Positions 36,960 through 50,604 of a stretch of DNA of 64,000 bases are shown here, in pieces; position 1 is the stretch's first letter, and each line of letters opens with the position of its first letter. Source of the stretch: Phocoena phocoena (taxonomy: Eukaryota > Chordata > Mammalia > Artiodactyla > Phocoenidae); contig NC_089222.1 in assembly GCF_963924675.1 (NCBI RefSeq), forward strand, positions 114,157,316 to 114,221,315, given 5' to 3'. The notes beneath the pieces were generated by a model that worked only from the letters and a program-made list of their open reading frames with translations, did not search any database and was not told the DNA's origin. Made by a program: the position numbers and the translations under genes.

Positions 36960-37165
36960 AAATACTACTTAATGGTTCTAACCCATGAGTTAATGCAATA
37001 TTATTTTGTGCTTCAGGGATTATGCTATCCTCTAAAGTATAGGTATTATTTTTATAGTCATTTACAGAGGAAGAAACTTTCAGAGAGGTGAAGCAATTTA
37101 TCCAAGTTCACACAGCTAACAAGTAGCAGAGCCTAGATTTAAACCCATTCAAACTGAACCCATTC
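36960..37165 (-). mobile_element. MIR SINE remnant, antisense
   Basis: 'tttacagaggaagaaacttt', 'gaggtgaagcaatttatcca', 'ttcacacagctaacaagtag' and 'cagagcctagatttaaaccc' give a clear reverse-complement MIR. Confidence 0.82.
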
Positions 37166-37194
37166 TTTAGATTTAATAAAATTTCCCCACAAAT

Positions 37195-37425
37195 AATGTG
37201 TTAGTTAATGCTTTCTTGCCAATGCAGTTCCTTCTTCTGGAATCTAGTTTCTCCTCCTCCTACCTCTCCTTGTATGGCTCTTATTTTTCAATATTATCCT
37301 TATTAATATTTCTGTCTCTTTTGTTGAACTTCTGGCTGTTAAGGTTAGGAATTTTATTTCATTTTTCTTTGCCTTGCCAATGTTTAGCACAAGTCTTAAT
37401 GCAATGTAGGCATGATATATAGGTA
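37195..37425 (+). mobile_element. Possible L2 3' remnant
   Basis: 'gccttgccaatgtttagcac' and 'aatgcaatgtaggcatgata' resemble the L2 3' end; the upstream pyrimidine-rich part also fits. Weak. Confidence 0.4.
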
Positions 37426-37439
37426 AACTAATGGGTAAG

Positions 37440-39990
37440 AGAGTGAGAGAATTTGGACTTTAAGATATGTAAACATTTTGTTTGGCATTTTATTGAAAAT
37501 AAAATTCTCTTATTTGCATGTTAATTGGAAATTTTACTAAAGGGCAGATAGGAAGCATGAACTCAACTGAACAACTCAACCCTCCAGTCCCTTTAGTTAT
37601 AGTTTATAGTGAAATCCTGGCTGATTTGAGTCAGCTGAGGCATTTCTTGCAGTTAATGCCATAGTAGCTTCTGCAATATTTGTATTCCATGATCATATTA
37701 TTAAAAATAGGGGGAAGGGCAAGCAATATTGTTTCAAAAATTTAACTTATGAGACTGTCAGTCTTTCTCACATCTCTGGGGACACCGCCATATTATATTA
37801 GATTCTGTAGAAATATTACAAAAATCCCAGGGATTCATTCCTAGAATTTCATTTTGGTCTGTTTTAGTAATCATTTAAGATCATAACAGACAGTACCAGT
37901 GGCACTCAGTTAATTATTGGGATTATTCTAAATTTTGACTAGAAAATAATCCCTCTCCCCAATTTGTTAGGTGGAATTATAATCAAGGGGAATTAGGAAG
38001 GAACAAAGTACCTAAGGAAAATGGCATGATCCATTAATCATATAATTATTTTAATGCATCTTGTATTCCTTTACTCTATATAAATTTCAGGTGAAATTAC
38101 CAGGTTTTTCTGTAGAGTGTGCTCTGTTTTTATAGTTACAGTAAGCATGAGTATTTGGGAAATGTGTATAACTCAGTAGAGGATATTTAAGTCTACTCTC
38201 TGCACAATGAGTAATTAATGGGTGCTGTCTTCTTATTTTTAACAAATATCTCCTTGTAGGATGAAATTCTGACAGGAAAATTACAGGATTGGAGCCCATG
38301 ATAGGATTTATGTTAATAATTGGAGGCCTTTTGCTCCTTAAGATGTAAATGGAGCTTAAATAAAAAAGGTTAAGAGGCAAGGCTCTTTTAAGAATGTAAG
38401 TATTCTTTTACAAATATAGGTATGTTGTCAAGGCAAATGTATATTCTCCACACCCCCCTTTGGGCAAATGTCACCAAATTGTCTCTTAATATTCATTGTG
38501 CATATGTCAACTACTCACTGAACTTGTTTCTCTTGTGCTTTTAGGCATTCTTGTGCTGCAGATGTTTTAATATGATACATGATACGAATGGATATTTTAA
38601 TCATTTAGGTTTTCCATTTTACCTACCACGGGATAGGAAAAAGAAATTTGGATCAAAACAAAACCTTGTTAATAAAATAAATACTGCTTTGCTCAATCTG
38701 CTAAGAAGAAACAGACTTGAAAACCTAAACAAACAAAACCCTGAGACATGTATTACTGCTATACTAGAAAAGAAGATTACATTTGAAAAAAGAATAAAAT
38801 TATATATTTGTATGTTTGCATACCTCAGCAGAATATTAACAAATCAGTCTCTTAAACGGTTACTTGCTTATGTTTCTGTAAATGCAACGTCTTAAAGGGG
38901 GGAACAGTTTACATCCAACTAGGAGTTTGGTTTCCTCATAATAAATCTCATGTGACTTTGATATATTTCCTTGAAATACTTAGCACTTACGTGTGTATCT
39001 TTTTCCAGCTGTGGTTGTGTAAATATTTAGATATTTCAGTCACTTGTGTTTATATTTTATCTTCCAACCGGGCAGTTGTTGAAGGAATCCTGCCCTGCCC
39101 TTTTCCCTGATGCTGGCCTTTCCTGAAGTCAATTGCGTTTATATTCCCAAGGTCCTACCAGGATTCTTGCCTTGCCTTGTCAGGATTCAGCTGACGTTAT
39201 CATCCTAGTTCCTTGTTAAAGCCTCACTCCATCAGCCCCTTTCCTTTTACCCTCTCTTCTTTGTAACTTTTTAGTTTCTTATGCAGAATATAGTTGAAAC
39301 CTTGAATTTGGTTTTGCCAAGTGTGATATAAACCTTTTATCTTATATAAAAAATACCCAAATTAGCATAACTAAAATGGTGGTTATTGGGTGATTTATAG
39401 GAACTCAGAATTTATGATTGAAGAAAGGAGGCGTTTTATGAATAGCAAGTCAAGAATATTATATAGAGAGGTGTTGTGACAGAGTGGAGATGGACACAAC
39501 CTCTAAGATTTATATATGTTCTTCCTTAATTATTCTTGGTGTAACTCCCTCAAGGTCCTCCTTTGAGAAAGTGAATCACAGTTATTGATAGAAGTTGGGT
39601 GACGTTTTTCCCTCAAAGCATGCTGGTGGAAATAAAAATGGGGATCAGTGATATTTAATTTTAATTGTGCAAACTGTGTAGAAACTGAGGTTCTCAAATA
39701 TTAAATAAAACCTGATAAAATAGGAGAGCTACTCAGAAATGCAAGCTCATATTTAGATAAGCTCACAAGGAATGCTTTATGTTCTCATTTGTTCATCATG
39801 AAAGTCTTTACTGAGTTAAGTGACTATGAAACCATATGATTTACAGTTAGATATTCTCTGATTGCATGGGAAAAGAACATTAGATGTTATCAGGTTTGAC
39901 TGCTTCTTACTGTTTTCATTATCTACATTTTAAATGAAAGTAATCAAAATTAACAACTTCCAGTGTTGGAAACAAGAATGGATTTTAACT
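37440..39990. other. Intronic DNA without recognised features
   Basis: Mostly AT-rich unique DNA. A 114-codon open frame at 38551-38895 has no recognisable family, is Lys/Asn-rich as AT-rich DNA predicts, and is not called as a gene. A more GC-rich patch at 39065-39250 is unclassified. Confidence 0.5.
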
Positions 39991-39999
39991 AATTAATCC

Positions 40000-40180
40000 T
40001 AGCAATATTTATGGAATAGTGGGAAAGAGCAAGGATTTTGAATTTGACTAGGATTGGATCCCAGCATTGCCACCTTCCAGCCAAGCACCAGTGCTTAGTT
40101 CCCCCATATGGATACCAGATAACAGCACCCACCTCATGAAGATGCTGTTGTGACAAAGGAGATGGTGGATAATTAATATT
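40000..40180 (+). mobile_element. MIR SINE remnant
   Basis: 'aatagtgggaaagagcaagg', 'ggatcccagcattgccacct' and 'cagcacccacctcatgaaga' in MIR order. Confidence 0.6.
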
Positions 40181-40426
40181 TGTTTTCTTTTCCATTCCTT
40201 TTCTTCCTGTTTAGACATGATAATAAAGAATAATTTATTATAGTTTTTAATAGAAATGAGTGCAATTTATAATTGTTATTATTGAGGTTAGCCGATGACT
40301 TGTGATAAATATCACTCGGGAATTGGAAAGTTCCTTTCTTGAAGGTTGTACGTTATGAGAAATGTGGCATTTCTATGTTTTTTGTTGTGATTTCCAAAAG
40401 TTTTGGCTCTACAGCCAAGTAACTCC

Positions 40427-40449
40427 TTTTTTTTTTTTTTTTTTTTTTT
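40427..40449. repeat. T homopolymer, 23 bases
   Basis: Uninterrupted T run with no SINE body attached on either side. Confidence 0.9.
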
Positions 40450-41009
40450 GCTAACCCTGTTCATTCTCTTCAGATTATTATATGCTAACAGAGTGTATTT
40501 TCTTTTAAAGTGTGTTCCTCAGAAGCAAAGTTCAGTGGTATGTCCCATAAAAAGAAAAATATAGAGTTCAGTGGCCAAATAAGTTTAAGAAATTGCTGCA
40601 TATTATACTTTTCTTCTAGAGCACATAATGTACATTAGCAAGATTAAAAGACCTGAGAACCCAGATCTTTTTTTGAGTAAACAATCTGAGAAAAGAATAT
40701 TTCACAGAGCATTTTGAAAATTTAGCCTTTAATAGAATAGAGAGCATTTTTATTGCTGAAAGTCTTTTACTGAACGCTGCTGTACAAACATCATGGTGAA
40801 AACTTGGGCCTGAGCTCTCCACTCCCAAAAGTCATATTGGCTGTGGTCCAGCTATACGTGGCTGTAGGTTAGGGATGGAGAGAGTCTTGAGCTCCACTGC
40901 ACTTTTGTGGAGCCTGGGTGATCTCCAGGTTCTTTAATTAGCCGTTACTTCCTCTATACACGCTCCCTAGGCAGTTTTATTCTTTCCCAGTGTTTCAGTC
41001 TCCAACTTG

Positions 41010-41835
41010 ATTTTCATATATGGATCCAACTGAGATTTTTTTCCTGAGGTCAAACTTGGATATTTAATAGGCAACTTGCCGTCCTTATTTGGATATTCTG
41101 GAAGTATCCCAAACTCTCCACATCTCATGCTGAATAAATCATCTCTGTCCTTCTTCCTCTCACCACATCCCACTCTTTTATTCTTGACCTTCATTGGGAC
41201 TGCCCTTCACCCATTGCTCAGATCAGAAACTCAGAATCTCTCTATCCTCTGCTTCTCTTCCATCTTGTGCATTTTTCATTTCCACCTTCTCCCACATTGC
41301 CAGTGAGTAGGTCCTGTTGATACTGTAACTAAATATCTCGAGATTCTTCCTTTTATCTTCCTTTCTGTCTGTCAAGATCCAAGTTCAAGCTTTGAGAATT
41401 TATTGTTTAAAGAGTGTAAAAGTGTCCTAACTAATCCCTTCCTAGCTTAGCTGCTGCAGTCTAGTTTCATACTATCAAGAGTGAGCTCTTTAAAACCAAA
41501 CTTAAGCATGCAGTCCCCTGCTTAAAATATTTGAATGTTCTTGTTGCCTTCTTTTAGGTTCCAGAATTTTGGCTTGATGTACAAAGCCCATCTGACACCT
41601 GCCTTATACTGAGGCTGTACTAACCTACCTACAGGTCCCACAGTGTACCATATGCTTTTGTCGCTGTGCCTCTGAGTGAAATCCTTTCCTTTCTTTTCTT
41701 CCGGACTCATTTTTCAAGACCTACCTCAAGTTTCATGTGTCGGCATGCCTTTCTTGGGCAGTGTTAAGTGCCCACTCTTTGTATTCTTATAGCAACCTGT
41801 ACATCCCCATTTCCTATCTGAAATAGACTTACAGA
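41010..41835 (+). mobile_element. L2 LINE fragment, sense, about 0.8 kb
   Basis: Pyrimidine-rich L2 order is readable: 'aagcatgcagtcccctgctt', 'ggcttgatgtacaaagccca', 'tcttccggactcatttttca', 'agacctacctcaagtttcat' and 'tgtattcttatagcaacctg'. Ancient and without an intact frame. Confidence 0.75.
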
Positions 41836-42214
41836 ATATAAATAAAATTGGCTTAAATTAAATATATATTACCTCAGCAGTTGATCTTCATTAGCATCCA
41901 TCTTTCATAATTACAGCCAAAATAAAGGCCAGTAATATATTACAGTGCTTTATTTTCTGAACTATACAGCACTTGTGGTTGAGTAATCTTAAATTCAATT
42001 TAAATTTCATTTGCCTTCAGTATAGCCTTTGCTAAAGACCACGAGTTTCCAAGTAATTTTTTCCCCATGTAGCTGGCTTATTTCCTCCTCTTTTAGAGCC
42101 TGGTTTCATTTAACGGACTTATAGTATGCTGTATACCATGCACTGAACTAAAGCTATTTCTCAATATTTCAGATGATAAGTTTTTTGTTTCATGGTAGAC
42201 ATAAGCAAATAATA

Positions 42215-42345
42215 GATCTTTTAGTTTCATCATTCATTTATCATTTCATTAAGAAATAGTAACTTCAGCAGTTACAAATTAGAGATGTGAATAAACCCCA
42301 TGCAGAGCTTACAGTCTAGTAGAGGCTAAACAGTACGCCTGTATG
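42215..42345 (-). mobile_element. L2 3'-end remnant, antisense
   Basis: 'ccatgcagagcttacagtct' and 'agtagaggctaaacagtacg' are the reverse complement of the L2 3' region. Confidence 0.6.
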
Positions 42346-42449
42346 GTTACAATTTAAAAATAAAATCTTTTAAAGTCTCTTTGTACAGTGCATGATTATT
42401 AAGCTTCAGATCATTCCACTCAAATAGGGTTTTGCCGTTAGCACTTGTT

Positions 42450-42640
42450 TATTTTTTTTATTTACTCAACACTTATTTGTTGAGTATCAGTAGTGTGTTC
42501 AGCACTCTGCCAGGGATAAGGGAAGCAACCATGAGCAAAATCAGACCCACAGATCTTCCAGAGTGGTGGGAAAGACAGACAGTGTTCAAAGCATCAAACA
42601 AATAAATTTAAAATATAATTCTGATTATTTTACCGTAGGT
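42450..42640 (-). mobile_element. L2 3'-end remnant, antisense
   Basis: 'atttactcaacacttatttg', 'ttcagcactctgccagggat' and 'gtggtgggaaagacagacag' then 'aacaaataaatttaaaatat'. A second antisense L2 tail just downstream of the previous one. Confidence 0.72.
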
Positions 42641-42644
42641 AGTT

Positions 42645-43560
42645 TCATACCCTTGCTAAAAAGAAGCATTTAAGTTTTGTGGTAAAGATCAGGGAAGGTC
42701 GAGATTTGAAAGAAGAATGGGTATAAACCAGGGTAAGATCCTTTTGATCCCCGACGCTGTGGCAGGCATAGGCCTGTGGTAGGAAGAAGCTTAATATATT
42801 TGTGGAACTAACAGAAGACTGGGGTGAAGAAAGCAGAGAAAGGAGTGGAACAGGAAGCATCCTGAGATCTAGATAGGGGAATGAACACACTGACTCTTGT
42901 AGGTTTTGTTAAAGATTTTAAGAGCGATGAGTTTACTTTAAGAGCCACTGAAGTAGGGGAAGACCCAGATTGTATTTGTATTTCAGAGCCATTATTTGGC
43001 TGCATTGAAGTGAAGCTATTTAATTGCTTTCCTAAATCCTGGTGGGAATCTATAGTACTTTGATCTGGGATGGTAGCTGGCTGTAGAGAGTGAGATGAGT
43101 AGATTGATTTAAGAAACTTGGGGGAGGGTTAGAGGACAGAAAGAGGGGTGTCAAGCGAGACTGGTTTCTACTTTTCATTGTTTATTGAGATCGGAACACT
43201 AGATGAGAGCAAGGTTTAAGGTTTGGTTGTTGAAGTTGAGAAATCTCTAAGATTTCTACATATGAAATCTATCCATGGCAACAGTAAGGTAGGAAACTTA
43301 ATCCCTCTTTTAGAGATTATAATCTCATTGAAAAAAATAAGATACAGACAGAAAATATTTAAATGACACATACACTCAGGCCTTCACTTATTAAGTAATA
43401 TATAAGGTCGAGAATGTAGGCTCTCACCTAGTATCCTTTTTCATTGAATGTTATATTTAATTATTTAAACTCCATTATTTAACATTTCATCTTTGAAGTC
43501 TACTAAAATAGTAACAGAATTATTGGAGACAAATGAACGTAATTTATTAATAAAAACTCT
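42645..43560. other. Intronic DNA, partly L2-like
   Basis: The first part (to about 43150) has the purine-rich order expected if the antisense L2 above continued, but I cannot fix an end. The rest is unclassified. Confidence 0.4.
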
Positions 43561-43569
43561 GGGAAAGTA

Positions 43570-43570
43570 A

Positions 43571-43611
<41 letters not shown>

Positions 43612-43628
43612 TATATACACATATATAT
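43570..43628. repeat. Compound (TA)n-(CA)n-(TA)n microsatellite
   Basis: TA repeat 43570-43597, AC repeat to 43610, then mixed 'atatatacacatatatat'. It sits about 500 bp upstream of the ROBO1 exon. Confidence 0.93.
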
Positions 43629-44101
43629 TTATTATTTAGAAAAATATAAAGAACAGTTCCATCATATATATTTTAACATAAATGTTTATTATTATATAGC
43701 ATATGTTTTGCTAAAGTGTTGATTGATGTTTCATTAAAAATGAGATTCCAGGAAGCCATGCCATTATTTGTAATAGTCGACAATTCTCTAATACATTCCT
43801 CTGCAAAAACAGGCATGTACATGGTACAAACAGACAGGGTGATGGGTTCTGAAAGGATTTGTGGACAAGGGATTTGGAGAGCAGACAGGATTTGTACAGA
43901 CAAAGTTTTAGCAAGAGCACTTTCTAAGTGGTGGGTCAAAAGGATTCAGGAATTAGAAGGTATAGTCAAGGTGGACACCAGAAGGATTAGTTAGTAAGGA
44001 GGTGAGGAAGAGTAGGTCATTATTATGCAGTGTTTAGGTAGTAGTGCTAACGCCTATGCTTTTGAAATAAGACTTTTAATTGTTTTCAAGTGATGAAATG
44101 A

Positions 44102-44460
<359 letters not shown>

Positions 44461-44702
44461 AAATGGGCTTTCTGTGTTTGGAGGGATGGCCACATGGGAT
44501 CATTTCACTTGATCACAGTAATAAAAGTTTAAACCTGTATCACAGGCTTTTCCTGAGCAAAATCTCTAGATTTGTATATGAATATCATCTACTATTTGTT
44601 TGAATTTTCTATATTTCTCATCTTAGCTGGTTATTCAAGCTAAATTGGGATTTACACATAGTTGTTGAACTGTTTTACTTTTTAAAAAAAAGTTTTTAGT
44701 TA

Positions 44703-44872
44703 AAAAAAAATTTTATTTTTTATTGGACTAGAGTTGATTTACAGTGTTGTGTTACTTTCAGGTGTACAGCAAAGCAATTCAATTATGCATATACATGTAT
44801 CTATTCTTTTTCAAATTCTTTTCCCATTTAGGTTATTACAGAGTATTGAGCAGAGTTCCCTGTGCTTTGTTT
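44703..44872 (-). mobile_element. L1 3' UTR fragment, antisense
   Basis: 'ttgatttacagtgttgtgtt', 'ctttcaggtgtacagcaaag' and 'gagcagagttccctgtgctt' are the reverse complement of a cetartiodactyl L1 3' UTR with an A-tail at 44703-44712. It begins 250 bp after the exon donor. Confidence 0.88.
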
Positions 44873-44874
44873 TA

Positions 44875-47065
44875 CTTTTTGGAGCTGTTTTCTGTTGAAC
44901 ATGCTCACTGAAATGGATGTATTCGCCTCCTTTGTTCCTTTTAAATATATAGAAAATGAGGATGTTTACGGAAATATAATAGTGTAGGGTATTTTTCATT
45001 TGTCTTCATTAGGAGAAATACTTTCACCTGGTAGTGTAGGGTGTGGTTTTAAACTGTTTCTAATTCTCAGAAATACACTTTCGGTAAAGCTATATCCAAA
45101 GAAATGTATGTATATGCCTCATACTGTATTATCTTGGCTACACTGTAGTGCACCCTTGGAGGAAAACACATGGATGGAATCCTAAGGGAGTTGATGGTTC
45201 AGTTTATTTACACAAATACCAAAGGCTGCTCATTTGGAATTACCTCAATAAGGATTTAGTTGACTAATGATTAAGTTGTTATATATAGAGTCTAGATGTG
45301 TATTGTATTTGAATTAGAATTAGGCTTATTTTCAATAAACATTCAAGAGGTGGCCAGAAAATTTCATTCCTTTGAAAGAATCCTGCTGTGTATATGTATA
45401 TGTGACAGAAATTGAGAATTGTATAGGGATTGGAGACACAAATGAAATTTAGATCTAATTCACTTTAAATTTTAATATCACTTTAAATTTAGCTGTCTAT
45501 AATTATATATGAAACTGTATACATAACTATGTCTATATTTAATGTTTTCCAAGGTGATTGATATTTTACTACAATGTATGTTCAAAATTTTAATTATATA
45601 ATCAGTTTTCATAATCTCTAACATTGTCTCCTGCATTCAACTAGAACATGAATATAAAGAACCACAGATAATTATGACATTATAGACATAGAAAGGAATT
45701 TAAAGATAGATTATTCCAACTCAATCATATTATTAATGTGAAATCATCTCCAGAGAATTTAGATGATTTGATCACACTCACAGAGCCACGTAATACTTAC
45801 CTTGAGACAGAAGGCCAAAGATATCTGATACGAGCATAAAATTTAATTAGATAGAATAAAAAATTAAAGTAACCATTTAAACCTCTGTCAGAATTAGGCA
45901 TTCACATTTTTAAAACATTTACTTGAAACCCAACTTTATATTTCTCTATTCACAGTTAACTGATAATTAACTTATTGTACTTTCTCTTATTGCCTTGATT
46001 TTCAGTGAAGGTCCTAGAGCTAAATCAGTGAGATGTATAAAAGCTATAATCACAGCAGAAAGATATTTTTCTTTTTCTTTTTGTTTTTTAAACTTTAAAT
46101 GTAGCACAAGCAAAATAATTTTAAAGTTTCAACTTATTTATAAGACATATATATATATGTTTTGACAAAGTCATCTTTCAAAGTTGCGATACTAACACCT
46201 TTCTAATGCTTGGCACCGTTATACTTAAGAATTATTATTTTCTGTGAAGATAAATGTGAGTTAACATTTGAGAACAAATTTAGAGAATCAAGAAAGATGA
46301 TGTAGATAACCTAGGCCAACTCCTGTGTGTGGTATGTAAGAAACTGAGGATGAGGAGGGAAAAACAGTGATTGTTTATTCTCTGGAATTAGAATTCTTTA
46401 TAAGAAATGTGTACCAACAGAAATATCAAAGATCATCTCATGCTTCTTATTTTCTACTCTCCTTGTATTCTTATCATTGTCAGAATTTTTTTAAAAGTTT
46501 ATAGACTTGAGTAGAGAGTCTAAATGCTTACCCTCTAGATCTTCCTTTTCAAAACACCTCTAGTTTTACCTCAGATGATCAAGATATCCTTAATGCATTG
46601 GGATTTAGAGACCTGTCTGTTTTAATCTGGCTTTTGTGCAGTTATTTTAAAAGACACCATTAGTTTCCAGTTAAGTTCTGTTTCTAACTTAGACATTCCA
46701 TTACCTTGAGAGTCCATTATGGGAAAAGCTCTTGCAATCTCAGTCAACAAATATACGATCATGAAATTGAAACCAGACATAAGAGCATTATATAACTTTT
46801 ACCAGTAAAATATTCAAATACATAGTCCCTTAATGCATAGTTCACAAATTTTAGTGGGATATTCCTGACACATTCCAAAATGTTGTCAAGCTCCAGAGAA
46901 AAAAAGGATATCATAATTTACTGAATAAAATTTAATAAAACTACTCTAGAAAATACTTTAAGATCATATTCAGTAACAATTCATATACTTGGGAAGGGAG
47001 AAGTATATAGATATTATATATTTATCAAATATAGTTTGCTGTTAATAAGAGTAGTTTGATAATAA
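44875..47065. other. AT-rich intronic DNA
   Basis: No gene or confident transposon. Short stretches near 45680 and 46270-46340 resemble the 'catctaggccaactc'-type ends of ancient mammalian repeats but cannot be named. Confidence 0.5.
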
Positions 47066-47075
47066 GTATCACCTT

Positions 47076-47299
47076 TTTTTTTTATTATTATTATTATTTT
47101 TTTTTTGCGATACGCGGACCTCTCACTGTTGTGGCCTCTCCCGTCGCGGAGCACAGGCTCCTGACGCGCAGGCTCAGCGGCCATGGCTCACGGGCCCAGC
47201 CGCTCCACGGCATGTGGGATCTTCCCGGACCAGGGCACGAACCCATGTCCCCTGCATCGGCAGGCGGACTCTCAACCACTGCGCCACCAGGGAAGCCCA
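47076..47299 (-). mobile_element. CHR-type tRNA-derived SINE, short form
   Basis: Antisense copy preceded by a T-tract with ATT units. Short duplication 'atcacctt' at 47068-47075 and 47302-47309. First CHR SINE after the exon. Confidence 0.92.
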
Positions 47300-47314
47300 G
47301 GATCACCTTATTAG

Positions 47315-49420
47315 TGATTATAATTATTTGAAACCATGTGAAAAGTTCAAGTAGTGTTTGCTTCCAATAATTTTTATACTAGTTAAGTTGTAAAAATTAA
47401 AAGCATGTTTTTATTTAAAGAAATTGTGTTATTTGGTCACATAAGTTATTTGGGAAAAATTAAGTACTCTGCAGTTAAAATGGGTTTTTGTGTCTAAAAA
47501 TTTCATGGTTCAGTGCACTACAAATAGATATATAGTAATTTAGTTCACATGTATTTCAGTTATTTATTTTAGCCAATGGTTACTGCTCATTCACCATTTT
47601 AAAATATGTTTGCATCCTAAAATCAAAACTAGCCTTTTGTATGTTACATAAATACAGGAGGGGAAAGAGGGCAGGGAAACATGGGTCATATTTGCTGTAG
47701 GTTAAATCTATAAAGTACTATTATAGCTTGGTTTTATTATTTCCTGGAGAATATTACTATTTTTTTGCATATTTTCTTAGTTTAGGTACCAGAAGTTCAG
47801 TAAGAGCTATTCTTATTCTTCCCAAAGGCTCAGCCACAGGAAGACAAAGATTTCATCTAATTTCTTAGTGACGCTATAGCCCAAAGTAATAGCATTAACA
47901 AAAGTGTCTTGAGGCAACGCTGGTTTCACAGCACAGTTGTTGGTAATGCTTTTAAAAACATTTATCTGTGTTTTATTTGCCTTTAAACCAAGTTTTACAG
48001 CTGTAACAACTGGATTTCTTGGTTCCTAACAGTTGTCAATCTCTCAAACAGTGGAGAAAAAAATGATATGGAACGTCATTTAAAACTTTTATTTTTGTAT
48101 AGAAATGATAATATTCTTGTCTTTTGTGTTTTTAATATTTATTTAAATTTAAATAATATACCAAAAGGATTGCATTTATTGGTTATCTTTAGGATTATTT
48201 ATTTTTGTTTTCATTTAAATCGCAATTATAACCAGGTTGGACCCAGTGAAAAGCACTGACCGATCTTTAGGTGCTGCTCTTTGCCATGTAGTAAAAGTTG
48301 TATTCTTGTTCTTGAAAACTCAGTTTTGATGCAATTAAGTTTATCTCACACAATTATAAAGTCTAAGAATCGGAATGCTAAGAAATATATGGTAGTCCTT
48401 ACACCTAAAGTTTCCACCTTGAATTTTTGGAAGCTTATCTCTGTAAAGGAAACCAATTTTTAATCACAGATGCATTTTTTTAATTTGTTTTTTTAATTAT
48501 TGTTTTTCTTTGCAAGCCAAGAATGATATATCTTGATGAGGACTTTAACTTGTAAATTTAGAATATATTGCTGTTTCTAAGACTTATGAAAATTCACTGT
48601 TTAACTCAGTTTCAAACCCAACTTTCTAAAATGGTGTTGCAAGTAGTATTTTTTTGTTTCGTATTAGCTCTATTTGAGAGTCTGCTAAATGTTTAGAAAA
48701 AATATTTTACGGGTCTGTTCTTCTATATTCGACATTACCAGTTAGTAAATTTAGAACTTTATTTTATGCCTGGCACAAATTGATAGCACAGTTCTTCAAC
48801 ACAACTTATATTTAATAAGTAACTCGAGCTTGGGTAATTGCATTGAATTTTAAGGAAAATTAATTTGAACCTTGAGCCTCATGCTTTCGATTACAGAACA
48901 TGTCTCTCTACGTCATCTGCTAAGTAGTACATAGTCAGCATATGGCTATTTGTTTCCTATGTAAGCTGTTTTCTCCTGAGGAAGAGAAATTCCCTTCAGA
49001 CTAGGCAGACATCTGCTGACTGTCTTAGCAGCAAAACACAGAACTATCTTTCCAGAAAAAAATAATTTTGTACAATTAATCAGAGATTAATCTTCCCAGA
49101 TTTTATTAACCGGGGTGCTTTTTAATAGTAATTACTTTGAGGGAAAATGTTTATATTTTAAAGTAATATTTTCCCACTACTTTCAATACACTATGATCTT
49201 TCATTGTTATTAAACAATTCTCCTTATAAAGTGATTTAGAATTTGAATTATCTGATTTTCCTCCTTTGGATAAAATGAGAAAGTGTACTGACGTGTATGC
49301 TAAAGAGCCAGGTGTTGGCATAGTAGAATGTATTTCTAAAATCTGGAGCATTGAAGGTGAAAGGATGACTCCTGGCAGTAAAATGGTACCGATGAGCAGG
49401 TGAAAATAGAATATGCCATT
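47315..49420. other. AT-rich intronic DNA
   Basis: I see no gene or confident repeat. Confidence 0.5.
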
Positions 49421-49431
49421 ATATTATAAAG

Positions 49432-49457
49432 TATCGATCGATTGATTGATTGATTGT
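49432..49457. repeat. (GATT)n/(GATC) microsatellite
   Basis: 'tatcgatcgattgattgatt' and one further unit. It is followed at 49479-49500 by a short GTGTGCACAC palindrome. Confidence 0.85.
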
Positions 49458-49784
49458 ACACACAATCAAGTTGACCTTTATATGTGTGCACACACATATA
49501 TTGTTCCTTGAAAGACTTTTTATCTTTGAAATTGAGCTAGCTCTGTATTGCATCTTTGAAAATATTTGTTTCCTCTAATCTGCTTTATCTTTTAAAAAAA
49601 CTTTGCCATTTTCCATGATTTGATGAGATTCTAAAACATTTATATATATATTATTTTGTTTTCAGTATTCAAATGAAGAATGTTAAAGATTCATTTAGTT
49701 TAATGATTTTAAAATATCTTTCTTCTTTGTTGCACACTTATATCCTAAAATGCAATGACTTTTTGTTGCAAAATTGATTCATGA

Positions 49785-49862
49785 GTAAATGAAATAGTGC
49801 ATATAAAGTGTGTAGCACAGTGACTGGCACATAATTATAAATCATAAATCTAATTGTCGGTG
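49785..49862 (+). mobile_element. MIR 3' remnant
   Basis: 'gagtaaatgaaatagtgcat' and 'cagtgactggcacataatta' match the MIR 3' end. Confidence 0.5.
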
Positions 49863-50386
49863 CTGTTGGTTTCACTGCTTTCTTCTCTTTCCCTGTATTG
49901 TGGCCAGACACTAGGATTATTTATACAAAGGGGATCTGGATGCTTTTTATTTCAGAAATGGACTGACTTCATTTTGAATTTGAAGATATGTGTGTTAATA
50001 TAGTAAAATTTAAATTAAATGTTTCAGTAAGTAAATTTTCTTAAATTAATTTCTGGTTAAGTACAGAGCATGTTAAGTATATTAAATTCCATCTTGAGTT
50101 GAAATTCCTGGTATGAGAAATTTACCCTTATCTTTAGATTCTCGTTGTTAATGTAAGGCATGCAAATAGTATTGACTTAAATCATTTTTGTCTTAGGGTC
50201 AAATGAAAAATTTCATTTTTGTAACTTTTACAGTTGGTATAACATTAAAATTTTCGTTTTGAATTCACATGTTTTTTCACTTAAGCAAAGAAGCAATATT
50301 GCTAAGTTCTGTGACATGATTATATTTACTAAAGACTTGAGTTTTTACCACCAGTTAGAATATAGTCTTTTGTTGTTGACAGTCTT

Positions 50387-50591
50387 TTTTTTTTTTTTTT
50401 GTGGTACGTGGGCCTCTCACTGTTGTGGCCTCTCCCGTTGCGGAGCACAGGCTCCGGACGCACAGGCTTAGCGACCATGGCTCACGGGCCCAGCCGCTCC
50501 ACGGCATGTGGGATCTTCCCGGACCGGGGCACGAACCCATGTCCCCTGCATCGGCAGGCGGACTCTCAACCATGTGCCACCAGGGAAGCCC
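50387..50591 (-). mobile_element. CHR-type tRNA-derived SINE, short form
   Basis: Antisense copy with a small deletion in its tRNA-like head ('caaccatgtgccacc'). Duplication 'tgttgacagtctt' at 50374-50386 and 'tgttgccaatctt' at 50592-50604, two mismatches. Confidence 0.92.
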
Positions 50592-50604
50592 TGTTGCCAA
50601 TCTT

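Noticed and set aside
38551..38895. 114-codon open frame on the + strand
   Set aside because: Lys/Asn/Ile-rich composition typical of AT-rich DNA, no family match, no promoter or splice context.
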